Origin: Apricaphanius iberus
Taxonomy: Eukaryota > Chordata > Actinopteri > Cyprinodontiformes > Aphaniidae
Assembly (NCBI GenBank): GCA_028564705.1
Contig: JAPXFQ010000906.1
Span: 62,001-126,000 of the forward strand
Direction of reading: 5' to 3'
Length of the DNA: 64,000 nucleotides
The notes under the pieces were generated by a model. The model worked only from the letters and a program-made list of their open reading frames with translations. It was not told where the DNA came from and did no database searches. Both the position numbers and the translations under genes were made by a program. This document shows, piece by piece, positions 35,007 to 47,206 of the stretch; within the stretch, counting starts at the first letter, position 1; each line of letters starts with the position of its first letter.

Positions 35007-36157
35007 AATCCCTGTTGGATTGTGTGCTTTGTCAGTGTGTAACATCTCATTATGGGCAACAAAGAAAAAGCAAAAAAGGAAAAATAAGATTGAGGTAAGC
35101 TGATTTAGATTCACAACTGAATAACTCATATTTATTTTTCTTTTTGGCCGCTGCTCAGCTTACAAAAACAGAATCATCTGGTTTTATGGTAGGTGAAGTT
35201 CAACTGCGCCTATTTTGTTTCCTTTTTACTCAAAGGGACTCTTTCGGCAACTAAGGTGGAGAATATTGCTTTTAACTGCTTAACAAATTTAAGACATGTC
35301 TTGTTTTGTCACACTAAAAGCCACAATGAACATATTATTGTTTTGGACACAAAACCAGTTTGAGAACGTTTAATCCTATGAAGACGTGTTTTATTGTACC
35401 ATCAACAGATTGCTGTTTTGCATACATGTTTCTTTGCAGTAAAATGAGTAACATATTTTCTAGAAAGCAAACAGATGAAAAATGAATCAAAACCTTTATT
35501 TTAGCTTGAAAAGGTGACTTTTCCAGTTTGGATAGATTTGATTTTCAAACTTGTAACTTCTAAAGGAGGCAAGGGGGTGGATGCAGTTTAATGTTGTTGT
35601 TTTTTCACACATTCAGATTACAATTATATTGTGCATTTTTTTGAGAACATAGATCTTTACTTTTCAGTTTGTAAGCCTCTTGTCATTAGTTTGTTCTTAA
35701 ATGTATTTTCAGAAAACAGCTATCATTTGCTTTGCTGATTTATGATGAAACCATTTTAAGTTAGCTGTTTAGAAATCTACTGTTAAAATAATTTGATGTA
35801 GTTCAGGATGTAACAAATATCTACTGAAAAAAAACAGTTAAAAAACTTAAGATAATTGCAATAATGTACATTGCACAATATTCTCAGCATTTTAACAGCT
35901 TTTAACAGCTTCTCTTATCTGGATCAAATTTCCAGACCACTGTAAAGCTGCTGGAACACCTTTTTGTTTTGTTTTGGGTTTTTGTCAGGGGCTAAGTCAT
36001 TACAAAACAGTCAAGCAATTGCTAGGAAGAGGAAAACAATTTACCTAATGGAAAAAAAATTAGACCTAATCTTTTGTGAAATCACCATATGAGCTTGAGG
36101 AGACAATGAGGGAGGGTAGGAAGGAAGGAATACCAACAGAAATAGATAAGCCTCTAC

Positions 36158-36351
36158 ATTAGAGTCCAACTCTAGCTGATGTTTCTTATCCCGGTCCTTA
36201 AACCTTTGGTGGATGGCCTTCATATCGCTGCAGTCCCCAAGACAATGCTTCAAGTTTTCAACAATTAATTTCACCCTTCCACCACGGTATTTACGAAGTA
36301 TCTGTATTTTCTCAGACTTGGCTTTATTTACAATATACATACATATCTTTC
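36158..36351 (-). pseudogene. unrecognised exon-like segment
   Basis: On the minus strand a good acceptor (poly-T then AAACTGCAG|G at 36352) leads to a 64-residue open stretch rich in charged residues: KICMYIVNKAKSEKIQILRK, YRGGRVKLIVENLKHCLGDC, SDMKAIHQRFKDRDKKHQLE. It could end at AAT|GTAGAG (36158), a weak donor. It has a protein-like lysine/leucine pattern. I do not recognise the family and see no partner exons nearby. It could be a stray exon, a transposon-derived fragment or chance. Confidence 0.3.
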
Positions 36352-37234
36352 CTGCAGTTTGAAAAAAAAAACATTAAATACAAGGTTAAATGGAAATGAT
36401 GATCATTTTTTTAAAATCATAATGTAGAGTTAACTATATTGCCCATATTATTCACAAACAACCAGCTGGTGGCAGTATTTTGTTCTCTTTTTACATTTAA
36501 AATGATCTCATCCCCAAATTTTTGAAGAACATTAAGATTATTAAGACTTGCATCATGAGCAGGTGAAACTTAAAACATTAAACTTGATTTATTTTACCAT
36601 TTCATCTTCCAACAAATTAGAATCCTTTCAGATGTGAGATTTAGTTAAAAAGCTGGACTGTGCAAAATGTGCTGTCCATTTGAAGCATGTGTTAACGTAA
36701 TAGAATAGAATACAAAGGTTAGGTGTACTAACAGCAAAATGAGGTGTAAAATGGAAGAAGGCGTATTTACACAAAAAAACTAAAGATAAGACTAAAATAT
36801 GTTACATGTATTTACAACATAAGAAAAATACTGTACTGTTATTAAAAGTTACATTTTCAGAATTTTGCAAAAGAGTGGGGTCATTTAAAAAGTGCACAAA
36901 ATGTCTACATGTATTTCTTCATTAAAAAAAAATAGTATTTCCAAGAAATTAATAAACTGTGCAATCTACAGCAGGGATGTAAACAACTTTTTAGCTTAAG
37001 TTGGTGATGATCATAAAGTCTAACAGCTGCTGGAATGAAGGCTATGAGATAATGTTCCTTTGTCCACTTAGGATGCAGCGGTCACTCACCTAAGCTGCAT
37101 CAGCTTCATGCATGGGGTGGTAAACAATGTCCAAGACTGATGTTTTTCTCTGAGGTATTCTGTCTTTCCCCAGCAACATTTTGTTGAAGAAGCATTCCAG
37201 GAGAGAGCTGGCTTTTCTGATCAACTTACCAAAC

Positions 37235-37533
37235 TAGGGGTGCACCGATCCAACTTTTTCAGCCCTGATACCGATACCAATGCCTGGGCTTTGTGTATCT
37301 GTCGATACCCAATACCAATCCAATACTATTGTTGAATTAATAAACTGTATACTTTCCACCTTATACCTTTCTTGAAGACACTAAAGGCACTAGACTTTAC
37401 TAAGTGGAACTAAGACAAAATAACAGATGTGAAATATAAAATGAATGAATTGCTATATATATTGAGTTTATTGCAGATTTTAAGTATCGGTTTATGGTAT
37501 CAGTTACCTGATACTAGTATAGGTACATCCCTA
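37235..37533. mobile_element. hAT MITE, TAGGGGTGCACCGAT family, copy 2
   Basis: It starts TAGGGGTGCACCGATCCAAC and ends AGGTACATCCCTA (inverted). It is flanked by a perfect 8-bp duplication TACCAAAC (37227-37234 and 37534-37541). Its interior matches copy 1 at 33392 along much of its length, for example TGAATTAATAAACTGTATA and CCTTTCTTGAAGA. Confidence 0.93.
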
Positions 37534-37554
37534 TACCAAACTGCCTGTTTAGGT

Positions 37555-37743
37555 CAATGCTTCCCTACCCTAGTCCTCAAGGCACACTGCCCTACACATT
37601 TTAGGTTTTTCCCTACTTTAACACACCTCATTCAGCAAAAGCCTGTTAATTGGCCATCAATTGAAATCAGGTGTGCTAAAGTAGGAAAAAATCCAAAACT
37701 TGTAGGGCTTTGTGCCTTAAGGACCTGGATGGGGAAAACACTG
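37555..37743. mobile_element. short hAT-type MITE next to the previous one
   Basis: The left CAATGCTTCCCTACCCTAGT and the right (reverse complement CAGTGTTTTCCCCATCCAGG) are imperfect inverted ends. Just inside are CTCAAGGCACACTG and its counterpart GTGCCTTAAGGAC. No clean target duplication was found. Its orientation is self-complementary over most of its 189 bp. Confidence 0.7.
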
Positions 37744-38379
37744 TAACTCACAGGGAAAATTGGCTCTAAATAAATCTCCTTTAGCTAATTATCATTCTTG
37801 CTCTGTCTTGAATATTGAATCAAGTTTTTTCTGGAGAAATGAAATATGACTCTCTCCTCTGAAATTCAACTTTTAGAGTAGTTCTGTATGTTTTTTAAAC
37901 TAGTCAAAATAAACTAAGAGAATTAATTTAGAAATCTTTAATTTCCTGTTACATTCGAGTTATACTTTAAATTACACAAATGGCCTTTTTTTTTTTTACT
38001 CTTGAAAATTTGTAAGAAAACATGGGTGAGAAAAGATGCAATTCAAGAAAGGTAGATGTTGCTCTTTCTCAGTCAGGAACTGCGAAAAAGAATTAGCTGC
38101 TCAATGCTTTGAAGTACCCAGCCTACCCAGTCAATTGCCCCTTTTCCACTAGGTTCAGTTTGGCCTGGACCATGTTGGGTCAGCCCGGACCAGAGCGGTG
38201 TGGTTGTGTTTCCATTGCAATCTCAGGAGCGCAGTAGTGGAGGAGGACACTGGTGTGCTTAGTTTAGCCAAAACGCAATAATCTGTCAGGAAGTCATTTT
38301 GCACAACACCTATCCCCTTACAAGTTAAAAAAACTCATTCACCCACCTTACATCACTCAGTTGTCAATAAGTTAATGCA

Positions 38380-38875
38380 TAGAGCTGCGATCTGTGTTCT
38401 TCACATCAGTACCGATCTAACCCTGCAGTCTTCCAGCCCGACCCAGCCAACTATTGTTCCTGTCCTCTGCTGCTGTCGGCTACCAGCCTTTTCTCTGACA
38501 CCTTAGGCCACTCAGGTCCTCTAACTCTAGTCTACTGATCATCTCTAGAACCAGAACCAAACATGGAGAATCATCTTTCCGCTTCTATGCTCCAAATGTC
38601 TAGAACAAATTCCCAGATGAATGCAAATCTGCATAGACACAGAACTTTTAAAAATCTAAAATGAAAACGTATCTATTTAGAGTTGCCTATGAGTAACTGA
38701 TATGATTTAGCTTTTTATTCTTTTTAATTCCTGTTATTGTTTTTTATTATTTTCTTAACGTTTTTACTCCATGGTTTTAAATGCTGCATTGTTGTCTCTT
38801 TGTCTAAAATCATGTAAATCACCTTGAATTGCCTTGTTTTGAGAGTGTGCTATACAAATAAAATTGGCCCGTCTT
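38380..38875 (+). mobile_element. 3' end of a LINE
   Basis: It contains the decayed C-terminus of a reverse-transcriptase ORF (codons giving FYAPNV-like then LEQIPR/MNANLH stretches around 38580-38640). After it comes a T-rich 3' UTR ending TGTGCTATACAAATAAAATTG, the classic tail of fish CR1/L2/Rex-type elements. It is 5'-truncated. Confidence 0.65.
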
Positions 38876-39084
38876 GCCTTATCTCAGCATATGTCCTTGT
38901 CAAATGTCCTTTATTTTTTTTAGAATTCTTTAATTTAACTCAATTCATGACTAAATTATTTTTTTTCATGATTAAAAAAAAACATTTATTTGCACATTAC
39001 AAAAGCCTAAAAAACATAACTCATATAACTGTTTTTGCACGGCTAGATAATAATATAGTTTTATATAATAAAAATTACATAAAA

Positions 39085-39285
39085 TATAATGATGGATTGC
39101 TGTGGTTGGAGTCACAACATCCAGTCAATGACTTGATGCAATCTGCTGGAATTCCTTAAACAGAACATTTTTAAACAGACTGGAATGTATGTATGATTGA
39201 ATTACAATGACTTCTCTTTAAAAGTGTCTTGAGATTACATCTGTTGTGAATTGACACTATATAAATAAACTGACTTGAACTGAAT
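39085..39285 (+). mobile_element. 3' tail of another non-LTR retroposon
   Basis: It ends GACACTATATAAATAAACTG followed by ACTTGAACTGAAT. The upstream GTCTTGAGATTACATCTGTTG is a variant of the 'gtcttgagacgacatttgttgtgat' tail of a common fish retroposon. It is 5'-truncated. Confidence 0.65.
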
Positions 39286-39289
39286 AATA

Positions 39290-41990
39290 CTGTACTCCTC
39301 TCCTGCTCTATCTTTTCAAATATTGGAAAGTCTTAAGGATAGGCTTCATGGCTTCAATGTAACATAATCGGCCTTCAAATGCAGCATTTGAAGGATGTAC
39401 CACCTGAATTTGGACCCATCCTGTATCTGCAGATAGGATAGAGCAACAAGTAAAAGTCTTATGACTAGAACTGGCTGAATGAGGAGGACCCCTTAACAAT
39501 TTACCTTGATATAACACACAATTAGAAGGATGGTAGGGGATGTAGAAAATCCAAGACAAAATAAATATAACAGGTCCTTTTTGAAGTAGAATATTGATTC
39601 AAGGAAGCTGTTCATCAGCTGGTCAAAAGTTAGAGACCATGTGCCGTAAAAGAAAGAAAAGCAGGACCAAAAGTGTTCATAAAGAACTCCAAAGTAGCTT
39701 CCCCATTCTTGTTGTTCCAGTTTGGTATGCCTGATGCACGTTTCCACCAAACTGGAGGACGACTTCCCATCAGGTGGCCATTGTCTGGAGCCGATATTTG
39801 TTCACTGCCATATAAATTCAAAAATATTTTTACTGTGCTTTAAATCCAAGGAACATACAGGACTTTCATTGACTGTTTAAAGTTGAACAGTCACAAACAA
39901 GAGTAATTGTGAACGCCAATGTTGTCCTGTTAGAAGACAAAGAATGCCCTCTCCAATTTCTCCATATGGTCAGAAACAGTTTGACACCTATGCATAACCT
40001 GAAGCTCCATGATTCCACTGAGGGGAAAAGCTCCCGGTCATGTCCCCACTGTGCGGCATGAAAAACATTTGCAGTGGTATCATCTCGATATGTTGTAAGC
40101 TTTTGAAGTCTTCAGGCTGATCCACATTAATTTCTAACTCATCAACGAATAAAACTAGCTTTCACAGAGATACGGCATCTGAAGGCATTTTTTTTTTGCT
40201 CTTAAACAATTCTCTCAAATTTGCTGTATTGCTGGCAAGATCAATAATTGGCTTAATTTAGAACTAAATTATGCTCTTGTCTTTATGTACATCCTCCAGA
40301 TCCTCCAGCTCAGTTCAAGGGAATTTTTTAATTAGTTTGGCATTTTTAATAAAATTGAAATGATTGTTACAAAAGGTGTTGCTTGTGAAGCTCAATAATC
40401 CTACTACGGTCCAGAAAGGTCTGCCAGTGGTAGGTCATGACAGCACACATGCCTAGCAAAGAAGAAGCATGAAAACCAAATACGTCCAAGGATTTGGACT
40501 CTTCATGGCTAATGGTTATAAACTTCTGATGCACAACCTGTTTGTACACTCACAGTTATAACACAATTAAGAAAAGGGAGCTATAAAACATCAATACAGG
40601 TCAAAGCAGGAGATGAGCTATAGACAGCTAATTGCGTGAGTAGTACATATATTCATGCATGTGTTTGCAAGTCAGAAGGTCACTTTTGTTTCTATACTGA
40701 AACCCAGCTTATACATCATCTCTCCATGTGTCCTTCTGTGCGTATGTGCAATGGTTTGTGTGCCTCTTGCCTGTTTGTCTGGCTTTGTGGTAAACCTGAG
40801 CCCTATGAAGCCGCTTGCCTCTCTGTTTTGCCTCCTTGATCTTGGCCTACTTTGTGTGAGGTGAATTGGGGGCAACTCGAGTCTATGGGTAAGGGGATTA
40901 GGTCCCCAAACACGCTCCTCTCCAGTTTGGGATTTTGCCCTGATGCCAGACACTTAAAGTCTGCCAGGGATTAAGATAAAGAGAGAAGTAAGAGCGGTGT
41001 GTATTGTGGTGTTTTACATGACGAAAAAAGCAAGACCCGCAGCAGGTGGCGCATATATAAAATTAAGATGCATGTTGGTAATATGATCCAGTTTACTAAT
41101 TCAGCATTTGCTGACCTATTTGTGTATGGCTCGTGCCAGGATGCCGGTCAGCATGTTTTTAAGGGATGAGACACAATAGTGGAGAACCTGTTCCTTTCCC
41201 TCTTTTTGTTTGCATCCCTGGATGATCTCTGCTTAAGTCAAGGCTTTAATTAGTAAGTGACAAAAAAACCTGACTGTTATTAGTTCCACAATAACATGTT
41301 TTAGGGCACAAAAGATTTAATCGAGGATCATAACATAAAGAAGTCACAAATCACTAAACAATCAATGCTAGAGCTTTCAAAGTAGCTATGACTTCTTTCT
41401 ACCTTTATCAAGAAAAACAAAACATCATCTGCACAAAGTATAATTGCCAATCTCTTTGCTTAAATGCCATTTTATACTTAAAGACAATAAAGTGTTAAAA
41501 TTCTCTGAATTATTTAACATATAGAAGCTATAAAAGCATTGAGTTAAGGTATTAGTGTTGCTGAACCTCTTATGCAGCTTTCCGGATTCTTTAAAGGAGT
41601 CTGTTTTTCCTTTGTCTTAAATAGGATTGGGGGTTACACCACCCGTTCACCCTGCGTCTGGAGGTACCAGCAGTCAGAAGAGGCTGCTGCTGCAGTATGC
41701 TCCTCCAAGAAAGTGGGTCATGAGTCTGAGACTGTAGGATTACTGACCGTCATGCAGGCGTGTGCCAGGCAGCCTCTTATCCACGATGTTTAGCACACAC
41801 CACCCACCAGTACCCCCCACCCACCCCCTCTGTTTAGTATAGAAAAGAAAGGGGGAAAAAAGAAAGAAAAGAAAAACATGTGTTCCCTCATCGCGGGCTA
41901 CGTAAACATCACTAAACCTGTTAAGGCAGTTTGAAGCTGATGCAGCATTGGTCAGCACACAAAGAGATCAGCACAAATGAATTTACTTCA
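39290..41990. other. intergenic region with unexplained decayed open segments
   Basis: On the minus strand at about 39310-39830 several open stretches in different frames (for example RPPVWWKRASGIPNWNNKNG and WVQIQVVHPSNAAFEG) look like a frameshifted old coding sequence, probably a transposon or retro-copy. I could not name it. A further one, at 40370-40549, reads GFHASSLLGMCAVMTYHWQT. From 40560 to 41990 I see no gene. Confidence 0.35.
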
Positions 41991-41999
41991 AACCTTTTT

Positions 42000-42290
42000 T
42001 ATGATTAATTTTCTCTCATTTACTGAGTCCCCAAACCTGCTTTGGCAATAACATCCAAACCCGACATCATGATAAATGCTGGCTTTAAAACACCTGACCC
42101 CTGTGATACTAATGGCATTCTGGGTCTCTTGCTGGCTCTGACATTGAGAATGATTAATCAGCAGGTAATTTACTGATATTAAATCCATTAAATTTGCAAT
42201 GGATAGATTATGGCCATGAGGTCACTGCTGGCTTGTAGAGCCACTAATCACGGTTCCCACCCAGTGACGGCAAAGCTGAAATGATAAAAG
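42000..42290. promoter_or_regulatory. candidate non-coding regulatory element
   Basis: A unique, non-repetitive stretch of more balanced composition than its surroundings. It has clustered homeodomain-type cores: GATTAATTTTC, GAATGATTAATCAGCAGG, GGTAATTTACTG and CACTAATCACGG. No open frame has coding character. It lies between gpsm1 and the developmental gene lhx3. Conservation was not tested. Confidence 0.3.
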
Positions 42291-42299
42291 AATGAGACA

Positions 42300-44260
42300 G
42301 TGGCTTTGAATGGTAGAAACAAACTAATGACAACAGAGAATGTTAGCACTGTAATAAAAAATGTGATTTAGCAAGTTGAAGTATCTTGTTCAAGAGAACA
42401 AAATCTTTCTTGTAGTCTGAATTCAAACTGAGGAACCAATGGCCTATGTAGTGGAGGATCTTTATAAGGAGAGTGGATTTCAATTAGAGTACAGTTATAA
42501 CTACTGACACATGCTTTTTCAAAGGAATTTCTTAAAAATTAAAAACAAGATTGATATTAATGAATAATATGATTAGGTTTGTGAGGTCAAACTGCCTTTT
42601 AGAAATCCCCACCTATATTTAATAAAATTAAAGTCAGCGGAATATGATGGTCACTTAAAGCTGAACACTGGAGTATTTTAAGTGAGATAACGTACCAAGG
42701 CCCCTTCCAAAACACTCCTGCTCCCTATACCCCCACACCTACAAGGGTGTACGCACATCAACTGTAATTTTGTCATTGTGTACTTTATTAGTAAAATGTT
42801 GTATTGATTCGGTTCACTAAATATATGACTGTCTTACCTTTTCAACAGAAATGTCGCCAAAGTTGCATCAGTTTTGAAGCTTTTTAAGATTGAAATTATT
42901 CTCCATTGCTGAAACACATCTCTGATATAAATCCTACTTTTGTCTCTAACGCGTTTTTCTGCGACTTACTCACCATACTTTTCTGTTTGTCCTTCTGAAG
43001 TTGATGTTGCCCTCAGTAGTCATTGAATAAATAACTATCTAACAGAAGTTTGCTCCAACTTTTCCATTATGACAACTGTAAACAGGAGGCCATGGAGCGT
43101 CCTGTGTACATGACCCCATCTTCACAGGTTAGCACACTGAATGACAGTGGAAACTCAAATTCTAATGGCTAAAAAAAATTGCTGTTCGGTGTGAATCGCA
43201 TACTGGTCTTGGAGAGGAATCAGAGAGTTAAGAAAAAAAATTATTTTGGAGCACCAGCCATATATCACAGTATAAAACCTAACTATCATATGAAATATTT
43301 AGAAAACTTTGATACATAAATACATTTTCAGGACTGCAGCATTAAGAACCCTGCAAGCCACTGTTTCAAACAAAGTCTTGGTTAAACACAAGATATTTTT
43401 ATCATCCAGTCTCCAAGATTCAGCTTATTTTAAGAAAGTTTAAGATTTTGCAGGATTTACTTGCTCTCCACATGCAACAGGTTTCAAGTAATAGAGGAAG
43501 TAGAGCAACTTTAGAGCAACACTAAGCTACTAGCAATATTTACAGTTTTGTTTTTGTTTTTCTTCAACACAAGCTTCATACTTATCCTTCACATATGCCT
43601 CTGATCCATAGGCACATTTCAATTTCTCACTTCACCTGATAGACTCACAAAACCTCTTTGGATTATTGATAATGATGTGAGATTTATATAGGATGTTTTA
43701 CAAAGAAGAATGGTCAAAAACTCCAGTGGCTAGATATGGAGGTCTGGTAGAAACATCCCCAAAAGAACCAAAACTGCAGCAAAATATGGTTCTACAAGGT
43801 ACACAAATTATTAACTGATTTAATTCTTCTATGTTTTATTCCTACTCCACTAAAATGTTTCCTGATTTATTACCATTATTTATCATTTTCAAACAATATC
43901 TAGTTTTATTATTAAACAACAAATAAAGTCAAAATAATACTTCACATTTGACAAAACTTCAGCAAAAAAGGCAAATATTTAACTCCAGTGTTATGTATTG
44001 CAAAGCCACCACTGTCACACATCTTTATTTCAATTTAAGATAATCAATTACATGTTAAAAGTGTAAATAAATCACTTATGCATACATACATTTAAGTTTT
44101 GTTGCATTTCAGTGAATTTCCTACAAAACTACACCTGTGTTTCAATAAATTTATGTAGCGAATATTTAAGTGCATTCCAATGATTATACTGATCAAATGG
44201 TTTGGAGAAAATTTTGCTTTTATTGAATGATAGAGAAGAAGCAGAAGCCAAGTTTTTCTG
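42300..44260. other. intergenic, nothing recognised
   Basis: AT-rich DNA without a coding signal or a clear repeat boundary. Confidence 0.5.
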
Positions 44261-44267
44261 ATAAACT

Positions 44268-44646
44268 GCACTTGATTAACGGATTACTGTAAAATCCCTG
44301 AGTGTGACCTTCTACATAAATGCAGGAGTTTGGCAGTTCTCTGCCCTGGAGCATGATGTGTATTTTAGCAGAATGCCAAAATCAAAAGTTATTAGCAACG
44401 ACTACCCATTTTTGAAACAGATCAATCTGGGAAAGGAAACCTGTTCATTTTTTAAACTATTTTAAGTCTTTCATTTTATAATGAGAAAGATTACTTACAC
44501 ATGGAAAACATTCATGATAGTTGCCAATAATCCCAGCAGCATGTTCGCTGCCCCAACCACACTTCCCCCCTCTGTTTAGTAAAGGAAAGGCATAAACAAT
44601 GTTTACACTGGGCAATGTTCAGAGAAAATGAAATGAAATGAAATGA

Positions 44647-44705
<59 letters not shown>

Positions 44706-44709
44706 TAAG

Positions 44710-44744
<35 letters not shown>

Positions 44745-45100
44745 AAATACTTCATTAAGACAATACAGGTCACAGTTAGGATGTCAAATGCCAAGGTTTA
44801 ATATATGTTGATTGTCTGGAATGGATGTCGATAAAGACAGCAAGAAAGAAGCCTTTGAAAATGTCTTTAATGGGGCTACTGGGCTTCTGGAAGGATGTCC
44901 TTTAGACACATGAGATCAAAGTAACAATGTCTGGTCATAATGTGCAGCGACAATTTTGGCAAAAACAAAGCATATCAACAAAACAGTTGTCAAGTGTAGT
45001 GGTGGAGGGTTATGATTGTGGGTTGTTTTGCAGCCACATGACCTAGGTGCATCTGCAACCTGATTGAAATAATGTGATAGGACCTTAACAGAGCTGTATG
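44268..45100 (+). mobile_element. decayed Tc1-like transposon, interrupted by a microsatellite
   Basis: Plus-strand pieces match the order of a Tc1 transposase gene that I recognise: GGAGTTTGGCAGTTCTCTGC (44326), AGCAGAATGCCAAAATC, ATCAATCTGGGAAAGG, TGGAAAACATTC, then after the (GAAA)n insert TTCTGGAAGGATGTCC, CTGGTCATAATGTGCAGCG and GTAGTGGTGGAGGGTTATGA (44998). The gene is full of indels and stops. No terminal repeats were identified. Confidence 0.75.
44622..44747. repeat. (GAAA)n / (GAAAT)n microsatellite
   Basis: A compound purine tract of about 125 bp, beginning with GAAAT units and continuing as GAAA with one interruption (GTAAGAGAAA). It sits inside the Tc1 relic. Confidence 0.95.
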
Positions 45101-45246
45101 AAAACTAATATTTATATATCTCAATAAAGTGAATAGAGTGAATATGATGAAGAATCTGACAGAAATTAACTGGAGGTAGTAATATCTGCCAAAATTTTTG
45201 CTTTTGTTTTTTGTGATTGTGTCTGATTACTTGTGCCTCAAACAGA

Positions 45247-45759
45247 TTAAAGTGACAGTGTGTAGTTTTTGCAGTACATCTTTGAAAATAGCCATTAAAA
45301 TATTATAAAATAATAATTACGTAATGCACATTAATTGTAAAATTTTGGCGATATTGTAAAATATGACTTTAAAAATCAGTTTTAAAATACATAGCCGCGG
45401 GTCCTCTTTTCAGGGTGGAGCCATATTAGACGCCATCTTTACTTCTACAAGAGCCTGGACGGACAAAGCGTACGGAACAAGAGGCTTGTTTTTGTGTTTT
45501 TAACACAACTTTGGTGACAACTATGTTTTGAATCAGGCTCTCCCCTCCTGCTACAGGAAGTTTGAATCAGTGGCTAACTTGGAGCTCACACACCGGGCGC
45601 TAGTTCCCTAATCACGGAGTGAAATCGCTGACCACACGTATACTTCTCACGGGCTTCCGTTGTTGAGTTTCTTACACAAAGACACAGATACCACATGCTT
45701 GTGATAATTTAGGTATGCACTGCCCCCTACTGGCCGAAAATTAAACTATTTGCCTTTAA
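45247..45759. mobile_element. 513-bp MITE with TTAA ends
   Basis: It starts TTAAAGTGACAGTGTGTAGT and ends CTATTTGCCTTTAA, so TTAA is at both extremities. GCACTGCCCCCTACTGGCCG just inside the right end is a word I know from a fish MITE whose ends read 'acagtgtg...'. It includes a GCCATATTAGACGCCATCTT segment. The right terminal repeat is degraded. Confidence 0.6.
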
Positions 45760-45764
45760 GCAAA

Positions 45765-47096
45765 AGTTTCCAAAGTGTAAGTATTTCTTACAGTACAGGA
45801 TGCACAAATCTGAACAGAAGAGAATGGACCAAAAATAAGATGGTCTCAGCTCTCAGCGAGGACGGTCGCTTTTTTCCTCCCTCCTCCTCCTGTGTCTTAT
45901 CCCACAGCTCTCTGTCTCCTGTGCCTCTATCTGGAGTATTTCTCCGAAACCAAACTGAATAAGCGAAGATGGAAATGGTCAGCTGGTCTCTGAATGCTAT
46001 TGATAAAATCTACTCAACTCTACGAAGCGCCGGTAAGGGTCAACCGGGGTGTCAATCATGGTGATCGGGTTTCTGCTGATTGGAATGGGCAGTTACTGGA
46101 ACTACCGAAAATGGAGCAACAAAGATCTGAAACACGGTCGAGATTGGTCACTGTTCTGGAAGCGATTGGACGGCTGAAGGAACAGCTGGATGCGTTGATT
46201 AGTACTGATGGGACTCAGGACCAAATGCTGGGGGAGCTGGGACGCAGAACGGACGCTGTAAGAGGCGATCTGGCCGGCGCTCTGGGACTCATCCGTAATT
46301 TGTCATCGGACTTCGAGAAACTGTCGGTGCGGATTGGGGCAACTGGAAATTAATTGGATTTGGAACTATTAATCTGGGAATTAATTTGGATTTGGAACTT
46401 TAATTTGAACTACAATTTGGCTGAATTAGACTATAAAAGAAACCACTGAGAGACTGAAAGGGCAGAGAAGAATATTTGCTCTCTCCCTGCTATCCAAATA
46501 ATTACTGTTTTGGCTCCCACGAAGACCTTCAACCTGGTCTTAATCAAACATCCCTGAGAAGAATGTCAACAGAGTCTCCTCTCCTCCGTACACCTGCATC
46601 TACTGACGCACACACTGAAATGCTTAAACACACTCACATTCACACACACCGTCTCGCTGTATCCTAAATTCTCTCTCCTGCAACAGGAAGCTGGATAACA
46701 GCGCGCCTCGATGGCAGCACGTTAACCTGTGGACTGGAGCTCATACCTGCCCATCCTTCGTGATGTGGCATTGTTAATGTCTGAATATGTGCTTAAATGT
46801 TTGTTGGTGTGGTTTTTTCTATTACCTGCGTTGTGAGTGCTGTACGGACCCACAACACAGGTGAGCGTTTTTTTCCCCTCACCGTGGAACCCTCCCCTCC
46901 CCAGATGTGTATCTCTCTATGTTTCATAAACGGGAGCGCCGCTCGGTGGCTTCATGCCCAACAGTGACCTGGATCTGTTTGTTGTTGTTGTTGTTTGTAA
47001 TGATCTTGGACAGGTTGTACTGTATCTGTAAATTCCTTGTATGCGTCATACTTGTATGTGTCATACTTGGCCATTAAAGCTGATTCTGATTCTGAT
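45765..47096 (+). mobile_element. retroposon-like element with three broken coding pieces
   Basis: The 3' end reads GGCCATTAAAGC then repeated TGATTC units, a typical non-LTR retroposon tail. Near the 5' side a coding sequence is broken across three frames. From ATG 45969 it reads MEMVSWSLNAIDKIYSTLRS. From 46058 a hydrophobic MVIGFLLIGMGSYWNYRKW looks like one membrane segment. The frame ending 46353 carries a heptad-rich VLEAIGRLKEQLDALI ... DLAGALGLIRNLSSDF helix. I do not recognise the family. It has no reverse transcriptase, so it would depend on another element. Confidence 0.5.
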
Positions 47097-47206
47097 AGCA
47101 TGTGAAATAATTAGCTCTGGTTTATTTAAATTGTGTTGGCTGGCCTAAAAAAAGTTTTGTATTTTTTGTGCACTCAAAAGTAAGACCCTTGACATAATGT
47201 TGAAAT

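Larger units (their letters stand above)
32921..36150. other. intergenic region, gpsm1-proximal
   Basis: It contains a hAT MITE (33392-33644), an (AAAT)n microsatellite (34272-34304) and a poly-C run (34990-35006). A unique stretch at about 33890-34010 has several TAAT cores (for example GATTATCATTAATACAATG). The rest is AT-rich with no gene. Confidence 0.65.

Noticed and set aside
44603..44794. Ser-Phe-Leu repeated frame
   Set aside because: It is the antisense translation of the (GAAA)n microsatellite.
45994..46353. 119-codon plus-strand frame as a host gene
   Set aside because: It is one of three frame pieces of a broken coding sequence inside a retroposon-like element, so it is not an intact host gene.
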